Source: Opitutia bacterium (GTDB lineage: Bacteria; Verrucomicrobiota; Verrucomicrobiia; Opitutales; Coraliomargaritaceae). From it: a stretch of DNA of 10,447 nucleotides. The notes under the pieces are model-generated. The model ran no database searches, was not told the origin of the DNA, and was given only the letters and a program-made list of their open reading frames with translations. A program made the translations under genes and the position numbers. The DNA lies in the NCBI GenBank assembly GCA_003503355.1, contig DOCS01000142.1:1-10447 (forward strand). The letters are read 5' to 3'. Positions 1 through 8,758 of this stretch are shown piece by piece. Within the stretch, counting starts at the first letter, position 1. The number at the start of each line of letters is the position of its first letter.

Positions 1-515
1 AGCATCATACCGATGATGTGGTGTTCGGGAAGGTTGATGATGTCTGCAACCTTTTGTGGGTCGAATCCGATCATCGGGCAGGAGTCGTAGCCCATCGACT
101 TGGCAGATAGCATCAGGGTTTGGCCCGCGATGCCGATCGAGCGCATCGCTTCGTCGCGTTGCAGCTCCGGCTTGTCTTTGTAGAACGGCTCAATCATCGG
201 CACTAGCATGTCGCGAACCGGCTCGGGGGCATGCACCCAGTAGCGTTCGGCCTTTTCGTAGGCTCGCAGATTGGCGCACAGCACGATCAGGATCGAGGCT
301 TCGCTGACTTGCGCCTGATTCCATGACGCGGCACGGATGGCGTCTTTTTTGGCTTGGTCGCTAACCACCACAAAGCGCCAGTTCTGCATGTTAAAGGAGG
401 TGGGAGCCAGCAGAGCGAGTTCGAGGAGCGCTTGGATCTCGACCTCGGTCATCTTGTGGTCGGGGTCGTAGTGTTTCACCGAGCGGCGTTGGTGTATCGC
501 GGTAGTTGTATCCAT
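1..515 (-). CDS. Nitroreductase family protein (3' end beyond window)
   Basis: Probable FMN-dependent NAD(P)H oxidoreductase of the nitroreductase superfamily, cytoplasmic; the physiological substrate cannot be told from sequence. The reading frame is open from an ATG at 515 to the window edge, giving 171 residues of a family usually about 180-220 long, so only the C-terminus is missing. Family hallmarks seen: the N-terminal RRSVKHYD segment (residues 10-17), which contributes phosphate-binding Arg/Ser; the PTSFNMQNWRF segment (38-48), typical of the FMN site; and the conserved GYDSCPMIGFDP stretch (142-153) followed by KV. No Shine-Dalgarno sequence precedes the ATG. It lies 98 nt downstream of the AsmA-like gene on the same strand, so it may be read through from the ABC operon or have its own promoter; I see no convincing one. 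A functional link to the operon is not supported. The family call is firm; the subfamily is not. Confidence 0.9.
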   Translation of the reverse strand, partial: MDTTTAIHQRRSVKHYDPDHKMTEVEIQALLELALLAPTSFNMQNWRFVVVSDQAKKDAIRAASWNQAQVSEASILIVLCANLRAYEKAERYWVHAPEPVRDMLVPMIEPFYKDKPELQRDEAMRSIGIAGQTLMLSAKSMGYDSCPMIGFDPQKVADIINLPEHHIIGMM

Positions 516-613
516 GCGCCGGATGTTGGTTAGTTTTACTGAAGAATCAAGCCACTAGGGGCGCAGGCTGTTTGAATCCGATTTCTGCGCCGCGTCTCGC
601 ATCGGGGCCGCTG

Positions 614-3334
614 TTACAGTCCCGGAATTAAATTCCTCGGATCGAACAGTGAGCGCAATTTTTGTTTTTGAAGGGTACCGCTCAGGTCGAATTCCAATAA
701 GTTCTTGAGCGGACGGCTGAATACACCAGTGACCTTGCGCAGTGGGGAATCTGGGTTGCCCAGATTGGCAAACAGGTTGACGCGCACGCGCATATCCAGC
801 GCCTGATCCTTGAGTTGCATGGTGCCTTTGGCTTTGATTTGTGTTTGCGGGCCGTCGATTTGCAATCTGCTGATTCGCAACTCGTTTTGAGCGATTTCGA
901 ATTTGGCCTTCATGGTGTTCAGGTTGAACGAAGTGAACTTGAGTGGTGTTTTTTGGAGTAATTTAGACAGCGGCCCGAGCAATTGGATCGCGCCGAGTTT
1001 TTCGTTTGAAACCGTCAGCTCGCCGTAGCCATTGTACTGATACAGGTTGTCGAGCGGACCGCGCGCGTGCAGGCGTAGGTCGACGTGTCCGTTTTCTTCG
1101 GTGGGTTGGTCCTTACGGTTCGCCTTGCTGTGTTTGAGGTCGGTTTCGACAGGGCCGAGGGTGGGGAGGTTGCGAAGCGCGCGTGCTTGGTTCGCATCGT
1201 CTAAGGACAGTTTGAAGCGGAGCTCATTGTCATGGTTTTGCGGGGTGAGGATGTCGATTTCGCTGCTGCCTGTGCCATTCGCATAGCCGAACGCGACATC
1301 GCGCAGGTGCGTGATGCCTTGGCGTTTGTGCAGGGTGAATTGCAGGTGGTCGAGCGGGACGCGCTTAAACGTGACCGGCGCTTGAGCCACGGCTTTCAGG
1401 TCGAGGCGCGTGCGTCCTGTATATTCAAGATAGGCTTTGTTGAAGTTCACGCCGCTGAGTGTGACGTAGGGCAATTCGGTGACTTCGAAGTCGTTGATCA
1501 GTGCTCGCACGCTGCCTCCGAATAGTTTTTGCGCTGCATCCAGCGGCATGGCGGACTCGAAGTCATAGCGTACGGAGACGGGTGCCTTGATCGCATCCTT
1601 GCGTGAGGTGAAGGCGAGATTGCCGCGCGCCCAGCCCTCGCCGCTGGTGGCCTCGAGCTGATGCAGTTCGACATAGCGTCCTCGTCCGCGGACAATCAGT
1701 TCGCCGCGATCCAGCGGCACTTCCTTATAACTGATATTGCTCATTGTGGCGTGCCCCCAATACAGCTTGGCCGCGCGGACCTTGGTATTGCCGTGGATAA
1801 TGAAATCACCGCGGCCCGTGCTGTTGGAGCTGAATTTGAAATCGCGAAAGATCGACGTCCACCATTTGGGCAGCAGGGCATTGTATTGGTTCGGGATTGC
1901 GGAGCTGATTAGTGCGGCTTGGTAGTCGCGCGTGCTGTGATCTAGGCTGAATGTGGCATCGAGCCATTGCTGACCACGCTGGGCGAAGATGTCTTTCAAC
2001 TCAACCACACCATTGGCGAACGAACCTTCGGCAAGGATGTGATCAAATGTGACGCCGTTGGCTGTCAGATTGTGGTTGTTGATTTTGAATTCAGCCGAGT
2101 CGATCGCGAAGCCTTCGTTGAGGTGCACGGAGAGGTCGTAATGCGGCGGTGATTCGAAGTGGAAGGTGGGTAGTTTTTCGAGGGTCGCTTGGGGGATCAG
2201 GGAGATGAGGTCGACACTGCCTTGGGCATGTATCCGGCCGCTTTGGTTGGCAGTGTTGAGCGTGCCTGAGCAGGCAACGGCACCTTTTAGCCCATTGGTG
2301 GATCCGGAAAAATGAACCTCAGGGAAGGACTTGGGTGAAATGATGACTTTTGGCGTCTCCAGCTCAATCCCGTGGACGGTGAGTTGATTGGCGGCGATCT
2401 CAAACTCGGGCCACGCGCCGCGGAGTAAGCCAGTCCATTCCTGTTCGGCGATGTGGCCCACCAGCGACAGGGCCGAGACGTTGAAGCGTGGCAGATCCAG
2501 TGCTTTAGCGCGCAATCGCAGGGGCGACTTTGAGGTGAGAGTGCCGTCTTTTAGTTGGATTACGGCATCGAGACTGAAGTCTTTCGCCGTCGCATCGGCA
2601 TGTTTCAGCTCGCGGCAGGACAGGCGTGTCGAGATTTGAACGGAGTCATCGTCAAGCGCGTGTAAGTCGAAGGCCAGCGTGGGTTGAATGAAGGGAGAGA
2701 AGCGCTCCTTTTCCTTGAGTGCGGCCGCGATGAGTTGGTAGAAACGCCCGATTGGGTCAGACGACTCGGGGTCCGTTCTGAGGGTGCCCAGCGGCCATTC
2801 GATGGTGCCGCGCAGGCGAATGTCTTCATGCATGGCAGCAAAGGAGTCGACCCGAAGGAGCTGTTCGCTAGGCGTCAGGTGGAAGGCCATGCGCTCTAAG
2901 ATCGGGGTGCGTTTGCCATCGGGCGCGTATACGGCGGGTAGGTGTAAGGTGCCGTTAGAGACTACGAGTCCGGTTGCATTGAACTGCAAAGCGCCGTCTG
3001 CCCACAGCTCATAGTTAATGGCTGCGGTGTCAGCCTCAACGATTGGGTCGTGTATGCGCTCGGAATACACCTGGATGCCGCCCAGTTGTAGCTCGCCGTT
3101 GAGTTTGAGGCGAAAGCGATCGGCTTGAATGTGAATCCCTCCGGCGCTCTTTTCGACTAATATACGGTTGGCCCATTCGCTCGGTATGGGAATGTATCCG
3201 TAGATTAATAAGCAGCCGGCGACGAAGGTCAGAGCCGAAAAGAGTAGTAGCAGGATTAGGTCGAAGAAGAGTTCTAAAAGTGTGATCCCTTTTGCTCTGC
3301 GCGTGTTCTTCATGTCGAACGGCTTGGTCGCCAC
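614..3334 (-). CDS. AsmA-like (YhdP/TamB-type) membrane-anchored protein
   Basis: Large 906-residue protein with one N-terminal hydrophobic segment (about residues 26-47) and a long, low-complexity-free, beta-rich remainder. The final ~140 residues (765-906) resemble the AsmA-like C-terminal region: a G.L.......G.IQLLGPLS start, an amphipathic LNTMKAKFEI stretch, then G.MQLKDQALDMRVRV and a closing EFDLSGTL strand. Members of the AsmA superfamily (TamB, YhdP, YdbH) are linked to phospholipid transport between inner and outer membrane or to outer-membrane biogenesis; that role is family knowledge, not shown here. It is the last gene of the ABC operon: its GTG start follows the TAA of the DUF4340 gene with no gap. 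An in-frame ATG at codon 8 (3313) is an alternative start. With that start the N-terminus reads MKNTRRAKG then ITLLE, like a prepilin leader; a VAGC lipobox-like motif lies at residues 38-41. No Shine-Dalgarno sequence supports either start. Confidence 0.75.
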   Translation of the reverse strand: MATKPFDMKNTRRAKGITLLELFFDLILLLLFSALTFVAGCLLIYGYIPIPSEWANRILVEKSAGGIHIQADRFRLKLNGELQLGGIQVYSERIHDPIVEADTAAINYELWADGALQFNATGLVVSNGTLHLPAVYAPDGKRTPILERMAFHLTPSEQLLRVDSFAAMHEDIRLRGTIEWPLGTLRTDPESSDPIGRFYQLIAAALKEKERFSPFIQPTLAFDLHALDDDSVQISTRLSCRELKHADATAKDFSLDAVIQLKDGTLTSKSPLRLRAKALDLPRFNVSALSLVGHIAEQEWTGLLRGAWPEFEIAANQLTVHGIELETPKVIISPKSFPEVHFSGSTNGLKGAVACSGTLNTANQSGRIHAQGSVDLISLIPQATLEKLPTFHFESPPHYDLSVHLNEGFAIDSAEFKINNHNLTANGVTFDHILAEGSFANGVVELKDIFAQRGQQWLDATFSLDHSTRDYQAALISSAIPNQYNALLPKWWTSIFRDFKFSSNSTGRGDFIIHGNTKVRAAKLYWGHATMSNISYKEVPLDRGELIVRGRGRYVELHQLEATSGEGWARGNLAFTSRKDAIKAPVSVRYDFESAMPLDAAQKLFGGSVRALINDFEVTELPYVTLSGVNFNKAYLEYTGRTRLDLKAVAQAPVTFKRVPLDHLQFTLHKRQGITHLRDVAFGYANGTGSSEIDILTPQNHDNELRFKLSLDDANQARALRNLPTLGPVETDLKHSKANRKDQPTEENGHVDLRLHARGPLDNLYQYNGYGELTVSNEKLGAIQLLGPLSKLLQKTPLKFTSFNLNTMKAKFEIAQNELRISRLQIDGPQTQIKAKGTMQLKDQALDMRVRVNLFANLGNPDSPLRKVTGVFSRPLKNLLEFDLSGTLQKQKLRSLFDPRNLIPGL

Positions 3335-5302
3335 TTAAGGAGCCACGGGCGCGATGACTTCGGCGGTGGGGGCTGGCTCCGGGACCGGTTCGATCGGAGC
3401 GATCTGTGTGATGGGAGCGCCCGTTGCTTCGGGCGACAGCTGCATCGTTTCTGTTAAGCTGTAGAGGGCGTCGAGCGTGTGTTGTGGGATTTCAAAGATG
3501 GAATCGTGGAGCTCGGAGCCGCCGACTTGAATCGTTCCCGACAAGCGGTCGGTAAAGACGTAGGTGCGGGTGTCGCTGCGGTCGGTCGCATCGCCGGGGA
3601 GGAGCAGCTCCGCGCTGAGGCGATAGACCCACGGGCGCGTTGTTTCACTGTCGACGGGATAGGCGTCTTCGTATCCGTCGATTAAGTACGATTTTACGGC
3701 GAAGTTGCGGATGGTATGGAGCAGTACGAGGGTCGCGGAGCGCTCGGTTTCAGGTGTGTCGCTGAGTGCGTCCTCCCAAGAGGCTTCTTTGTCTCCGAGT
3801 GTGTGTTCGAACAGAATTGCTCCGGTTGTCAGGTTTTCGAGTTTGCAGGCGCTAATACGTGCGGCTTCCGGCAGGGTGTCGAGGGTGCGGTTGCGATAGT
3901 AGGCGGCATTGAGTGGTAGCATGCGCAGAGTGGCGCGCCGGTCGACTTTGTAAATGTACTCAGCTCTGTTATTGCGCGCATAGAGTTGCTCGTTCTCGCT
4001 TTCTGGGTGAGCGAGTAGCAGGGTCGTCTCCTCGCCTCCGTTTTGAGTCAGGGTGATGCTGCGGCGTGGCTGGTTGAAGCCGAGGCGATCGAGGTCGGTG
4101 GGGCTGGGCGAATCGACGGCAAAGCCGCTGGCGCGCAGGGTCAGTAGGTCATTCTTGAGTTTGTCGATCACCTCGGGGTCGGCATGGCGGGGCTGGATGT
4201 CGGCGCCGGCGTTGCTTCCGATCACTTGCCAGATTTCGGTTTCCAGTTTTTGCAGGCGAATTTGCAGCTCACCTTCAGTGAGGTCGATCGAGGTGAGGGT
4301 GTCGGGCTCAAAGCTCATGAAGCTGCGCTCGCGCAGGGCATCTTGAGCCTTGCGTAATTCGTCGAACGGCGCTGCCGCGACAGTGAAAACGGTGGGGTTG
4401 TCTTCGAGGCGCGCAAAGTAGGTCGGCTTGCCTGTTGCGGCAGGGTCCTTGTTGCCGATGATCAGTGTTTGGCGGCGTTTGTTGCCATGCAGAGTGACGC
4501 GCATCGACGGGTTTTCCAGGCCGAGTAAGATCGGGTCGCTGGTTTCCTGCTCTTTAAATTCAACGACTTTGGCCGCGGTCAATGTACTGATTGTATTGGC
4601 TACACGTGCGGGATCAGCCACGGCCGAAAGCGGTGCTTCGAAGATCCACCCACTGTTGGTGCGTGCCAGCCGTACTTTGAAGTCTCCATTGCCGATCGTT
4701 TCCGGGGCTTTCGTCTGGAGGCTGAGGGCATCGATTTCAAATACAGGGATGTTGAAAATCTCGCGGTTGCGCAGGTCGCCGAGGTCGATCAGCAGGCTGT
4801 CGATCACCTGACGGTTGACAACAAAGACGTCCTCGCCACCGGGCCCGAGTAGATAGAAATTATTGCCGATTTCAGTGCGTGTTCCAATGCTCAGCTCGAT
4901 GGATTGGTTCTGCTGGCCAATCGTGAGTTTGAGCCAAGGATCATCGAGTCCGTAGTCGGCGAGGCTTTGGCCGGTCTGTGTGATTTCATCAATGGAGAAG
5001 GATGCTTCTTCTTCCAGGAACTGCAGCTGGTTGAGGATCCGGTTGATCGCAAAGTAATTAGCCGACCATTGCATCGGTTGTGTAATGCGCCATGAGGAGC
5101 CGTCGCGCTCAAGCACGCGTGGGACTTCGAGCTTTTTGCCGCTGAGCTCGATTCGGTCCGCTTCGATGACTTCACGACCTATCATGCCTGACAGGCCGCC
5201 GTTTTGCGTGTCCGTGTGCTCGGCTCGTTTGCTGAGGAACAGGACGAGCCCAAAGGTGACGATGTTTAGCGCGAGAAGGAGGATCGTGAATTTGAATCGC
5301 AT
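3335..5302 (-). CDS. DUF4340 domain protein of a Gld-type ABC operon
   Basis: A 655-residue protein with one N-terminal membrane helix (about residues 5-24) behind a short basic start, then a soluble part predicted to lie in the periplasm and a Pro/Ala-rich tail (about 628-655). It matches the DUF4340 pattern found next to GldG-like genes. The body is repetitive: (Y/L)G(L/F)xxP motifs at 117-122, 260-265 and 407-412 are each followed about 60 residues later by (L/Y)R(N/E)R at 177, 323 and 469. Tryptophans opening the modules lie at 71, 219, 358 and, in a degenerate fourth copy, 509, giving a period near 145 residues. Biochemical function is unknown; by context it is an accessory subunit of the ABC system. 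The ATG lies 5 nt after the stop of the GldG-like gene, with no Shine-Dalgarno sequence, suggesting coupled translation. Its TAA abuts the start of the AsmA-like gene. Confidence 0.87.
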   Translation of the reverse strand: MRFKFTILLLALNIVTFGLVLFLSKRAEHTDTQNGGLSGMIGREVIEADRIELSGKKLEVPRVLERDGSSWRITQPMQWSANYFAINRILNQLQFLEEEASFSIDEITQTGQSLADYGLDDPWLKLTIGQQNQSIELSIGTRTEIGNNFYLLGPGGEDVFVVNRQVIDSLLIDLGDLRNREIFNIPVFEIDALSLQTKAPETIGNGDFKVRLARTNSGWIFEAPLSAVADPARVANTISTLTAAKVVEFKEQETSDPILLGLENPSMRVTLHGNKRRQTLIIGNKDPAATGKPTYFARLEDNPTVFTVAAAPFDELRKAQDALRERSFMSFEPDTLTSIDLTEGELQIRLQKLETEIWQVIGSNAGADIQPRHADPEVIDKLKNDLLTLRASGFAVDSPSPTDLDRLGFNQPRRSITLTQNGGEETTLLLAHPESENEQLYARNNRAEYIYKVDRRATLRMLPLNAAYYRNRTLDTLPEAARISACKLENLTTGAILFEHTLGDKEASWEDALSDTPETERSATLVLLHTIRNFAVKSYLIDGYEDAYPVDSETTRPWVYRLSAELLLPGDATDRSDTRTYVFTDRLSGTIQVGGSELHDSIFEIPQHTLDALYSLTETMQLSPEATGAPITQIAPIEPVPEPAPTAEVIAPVAP

Positions 5303-5307
5303 CGGAA

Positions 5308-6789
5308 TTAACGGCGTCGAATGAGGAAGACAAAGAGCCCAAAGGCGGCGGTCGCCAGCGGCAGAGCGGCGAAGTAAATCAGTGCGCGCTTGAGGTCGCG
5401 TTCGCTCATGACGATCTGGTGGCTTTCAAGTGGACGCGTGGGTATGTTTAGCAGGCTAATGCGATCAATGGCCCAGTTCGTCGCGTTGATAAACAGAGTA
5501 TGGTTGCCAAACGCGCGCAAGCGATTGTTGGCGATGAAATCAGAGTTGCCGAATACCACGAGGCGGCCTCCGGGGATCGTGATGCCCAGTTCGGTGCCCG
5601 AGCTACGGGTCGATACGGTGGCGATGCTGATCGGACCTTTCAAATCGCGGTTGGGGTCGAGTTGCGGTGGGTTTTGTGTGCGATAGTCGCGCTCTCCCCA
5701 GCTCTGCTCGGAGGTGCCGATGAGTTGGTGGATTTGGAGTCGCTCGTCGTTGGCGGAGGCGGGGTCGATGCGCACGGGCCGCGGTTGGCCGAAGAGCGCA
5801 GTGATTTGATACTCGATGAGCAACGCAGTCATCGGGTGTTCGGCGAAGCGGCGGATGATTAAATCACCGCCTTGTGCGCGAAAGTCGGTTCCTGAGTCGA
5901 TGACGGCCATGTCTTCGGCGAGGACGCCCCAATCGTAAAAGAGGTCATCCATGCCGTGGCGTCGGCCCGGGTCTATCAGGGCGATCATGCGGCCGTTGCG
6001 GTCGCTCATGTAGCGGCGCAGTTTTTCGACTTCTTCCGGCAAGAGGCTGGCTTGCGGCGAAGGGATGACCAGCAGTGTGGCATCTTCGGGCACCTGTTCG
6101 TCGATGGCGAGGTCGAGCGTGGCCAGCTCGAAATTGCGCTCACGCAAAAAGCTCTCGAGCTGGGATAGGCCACGAAGGGCATCGACATCGTCGAGTCGCA
6201 TTTCGCCGTGGCCGACTAGAAAGTAGATTTTTTGTGTCTTTTCGGTCGAGACATCCAGGATCGCGGAGGTGAAGGCTTTTTCGCCGCGAAAACCTCGGAT
6301 TTGCCCCTCTTGGACTTCGTAGAGGTCGGCTTGGCGAATTTCACGGGTGCGCTCGCCTGAGGCGACCAGGATAATATTTTCCTGGGTGAGCTTGTAGGTG
6401 TTGGCTAGCTCTTGGGCTCGCTTGCGCTGGCGGTAGATGTCGACGAATTCGACATTAATATACGATGTGCCGTCGCGCGTGGCGGCGAACTCGTATTCGC
6501 GCAGCAGTTTGTTGAGGTCGTGGTGGATCTGTTCAAGTTCCGGCGATTCAGGGTCATTGGGGATGGTGACGATGATCTCGACCGGCTCTTTGAGTTCGCG
6601 GATGTACGCTTTCGATTCCGGCGCCAGCGTGTAGGTCCCGGATTCAGTCAGGTCGATACGCTTAAAGTATTTGGACGAGAGGAAATTGAGGGCGAAAATG
6701 AGGCTCAGGCTCAGCAGGATCTGCACCGTGCGGTTGGCGGTGCGGAAACGTCGGGCAAAGCGGAATTCAGTAAAGCGGCTTGGTTTCAT
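5308..6789 (-). CDS. GldG-like ABC transporter auxiliary protein
   Basis: A 493-residue protein of the uncharacterised ABC-transport auxiliary family that includes GldG. A membrane helix at about 22-38 follows an Arg-rich cytoplasmic start, a second helix lies at about 468-490 before a terminal RRR, and the ~430 residues between are predicted periplasmic. Family-type motifs: RIDLTESGTYTLAPESK (44-60), FLVGHGEMRLDD (190-201), VIPSPQ (241-246), ALIDPGRR (270-277), GRLVVFGNSDF (408-418) and LFINATNWAI (432-441). In Bacteroidota GldG works with GldA and GldF, which are needed for gliding motility; in other phyla the same set occurs without known gliding, so motility should not be assumed. The ATG shares one base with the permease stop (TGATG), a classic translational-coupling junction, and no Shine-Dalgarno sequence is visible. 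The family assignment is solid; the molecular role is unknown. Confidence 0.88.
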   Translation of the reverse strand: MKPSRFTEFRFARRFRTANRTVQILLSLSLIFALNFLSSKYFKRIDLTESGTYTLAPESKAYIRELKEPVEIIVTIPNDPESPELEQIHHDLNKLLREYEFAATRDGTSYINVEFVDIYRQRKRAQELANTYKLTQENIILVASGERTREIRQADLYEVQEGQIRGFRGEKAFTSAILDVSTEKTQKIYFLVGHGEMRLDDVDALRGLSQLESFLRERNFELATLDLAIDEQVPEDATLLVIPSPQASLLPEEVEKLRRYMSDRNGRMIALIDPGRRHGMDDLFYDWGVLAEDMAVIDSGTDFRAQGGDLIIRRFAEHPMTALLIEYQITALFGQPRPVRIDPASANDERLQIHQLIGTSEQSWGERDYRTQNPPQLDPNRDLKGPISIATVSTRSSGTELGITIPGGRLVVFGNSDFIANNRLRAFGNHTLFINATNWAIDRISLLNIPTRPLESHQIVMSERDLKRALIYFAALPLATAAFGLFVFLIRRR

Positions 6790-7553
6790 CAGGCTTTCGC
6801 TTCGATCACGAGGGTGGACAGTCCCAGGAGTAAGCCTCCTGTGCTGGTGTAGTAAAAGAAGGGACGCGTATCAATAATGCCGCGTGAAAAGTCGTCCAGA
6901 TGCTCGAAAATCTGCAAATAGTTGACGACTCCATCGATCCATCCGTTGAGATCGGCTCCACTGTGCGAGATGTTGCCCAATTGCTGTCCGCCGATGATCA
7001 CCACAAATAGCGTGGTGAAGCTAAGCATCCCAGCGACGAGTTGGCTGCGCGTGATGCTGCTGGCGAAGATGCCGATGGAGATGAAGAGAATGCCGCTGAT
7101 GGCGAGGAAGGCAAAGCCGCCGATGATGGGCGCGGGCTCCATCAGGCCGCCGGTTAGCGCAGCACTCGGGAAAAATTTTGCCGTGATCCATGGGAATCCG
7201 AGTGTGGCGAGCCACAAAAGCATGTAAAAAATATACGCGCCGGAAAATTTGCTGAGGATGACTGCCATTCGGGAGGTGGGCGTGGTCATTAATGTATCCA
7301 AAGTGCCGGTGCTGCGCTCTCCCGCGATGCTGCGCATCGTCAGTAGGGGGACGACGAAGAAAACCGGGATCCAGAAGATGCGGAGAAACTGCACGATCGG
7401 TAACGTGTCTTCAGAGGTGTTAACCATGCCGCGTAGAATCGCCCAATAGAGAAAGCCCATCAGGCCCAGGAATAAAACCGCAGCGATGTAGGTCGGCGGG
7501 CTGATCAGGAGCATGCGAAGCTCGTGTTTAAGCAGGATGAAAAAGTTGCGCAT
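6789..7553 (-). CDS. ABC-2 type permease (GldF-like)
   Basis: Inner-membrane permease of the transporter encoded by this operon. The 254 residues form about six hydrophobic helices (roughly 22-40, 60-75, 104-122, 143-163, 168-190 and 233-250). The region after helix 2, GERSTGTLDTLMTTPTS (78-94), matches the cytoplasmic segment typical of ABC-2/NosY/GldF permeases that contacts the ATPase. The C-terminal part contains HLDDFSRGIIDTRPFFYY (218-235), a signature of the GldF-like branch. At 254 residues the protein is of normal length for this branch. The start is 15 nt after the ATPase stop, with only a weak AGG about 10 nt upstream, and the stop overlaps the GldG-like start by one base. It most likely works as a homodimer with two ATPase copies, because no second permease gene is present. 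The substrate is unknown. Confidence 0.93.
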   Translation of the reverse strand: MRNFFILLKHELRMLLISPPTYIAAVLFLGLMGFLYWAILRGMVNTSEDTLPIVQFLRIFWIPVFFVVPLLTMRSIAGERSTGTLDTLMTTPTSRMAVILSKFSGAYIFYMLLWLATLGFPWITAKFFPSAALTGGLMEPAPIIGGFAFLAISGILFISIGIFASSITRSQLVAGMLSFTTLFVVIIGGQQLGNISHSGADLNGWIDGVVNYLQIFEHLDDFSRGIIDTRPFFYYTSTGGLLLGLSTLVIEAKA

Positions 7554-7568
7554 TGTAACGTGCCTGAA

Positions 7569-8576
<1,008 letters not shown>

Positions 8577-8758
8577 GTATGCTGATTCAGTCGCTGCGGA
8601 TAGGAAGTCGTGTTAGAGGAATGTGTTAGGTTTGAACGAAAGTTGCTGCAGCATCAAGGCTCAGTGACTGGTATTTTCAGTGTCGATTCTAGATTTGCGG
8701 CACGCTGGTTAAGATTCTGCTTTCCAATCGGGGATGTTTTAGCGACTTTGGTTGCTAT
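8577..8758. promoter_or_regulatory. Divergent intergenic region between ABC operon and rnd
   Basis: This 182-nt gap must hold the promoters of the minus-strand ABC operon and of the plus-strand rnd gene. For the operon, a TAGAAT hexamer on the minus strand (8686-8691) is one base from the -10 consensus but has only a weak -35 partner. For rnd, TAAGAT (8710-8715) is a possible but poorly supported -10. Symmetric elements present: a perfect palindrome TGCTGCAGCA at 8644-8653, the inverted repeat CAGT-g-ACTG at 8662-8670, and a direct repeat TCAGTG at 8661 and 8677. These could bind a regulator, but each is short enough to occur by chance. The location as the divergent control region is sound; the individual boxes are guesses. 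Confidence 0.45.

Noticed and set aside
560..591. Inverted repeat GGCGCAG ... CTGCGCC between the AsmA-like gene and the nitroreductase
   Set aside because: Only 7 bp with an 18-nt loop and no T-run on either strand, so it is not a credible intrinsic terminator.
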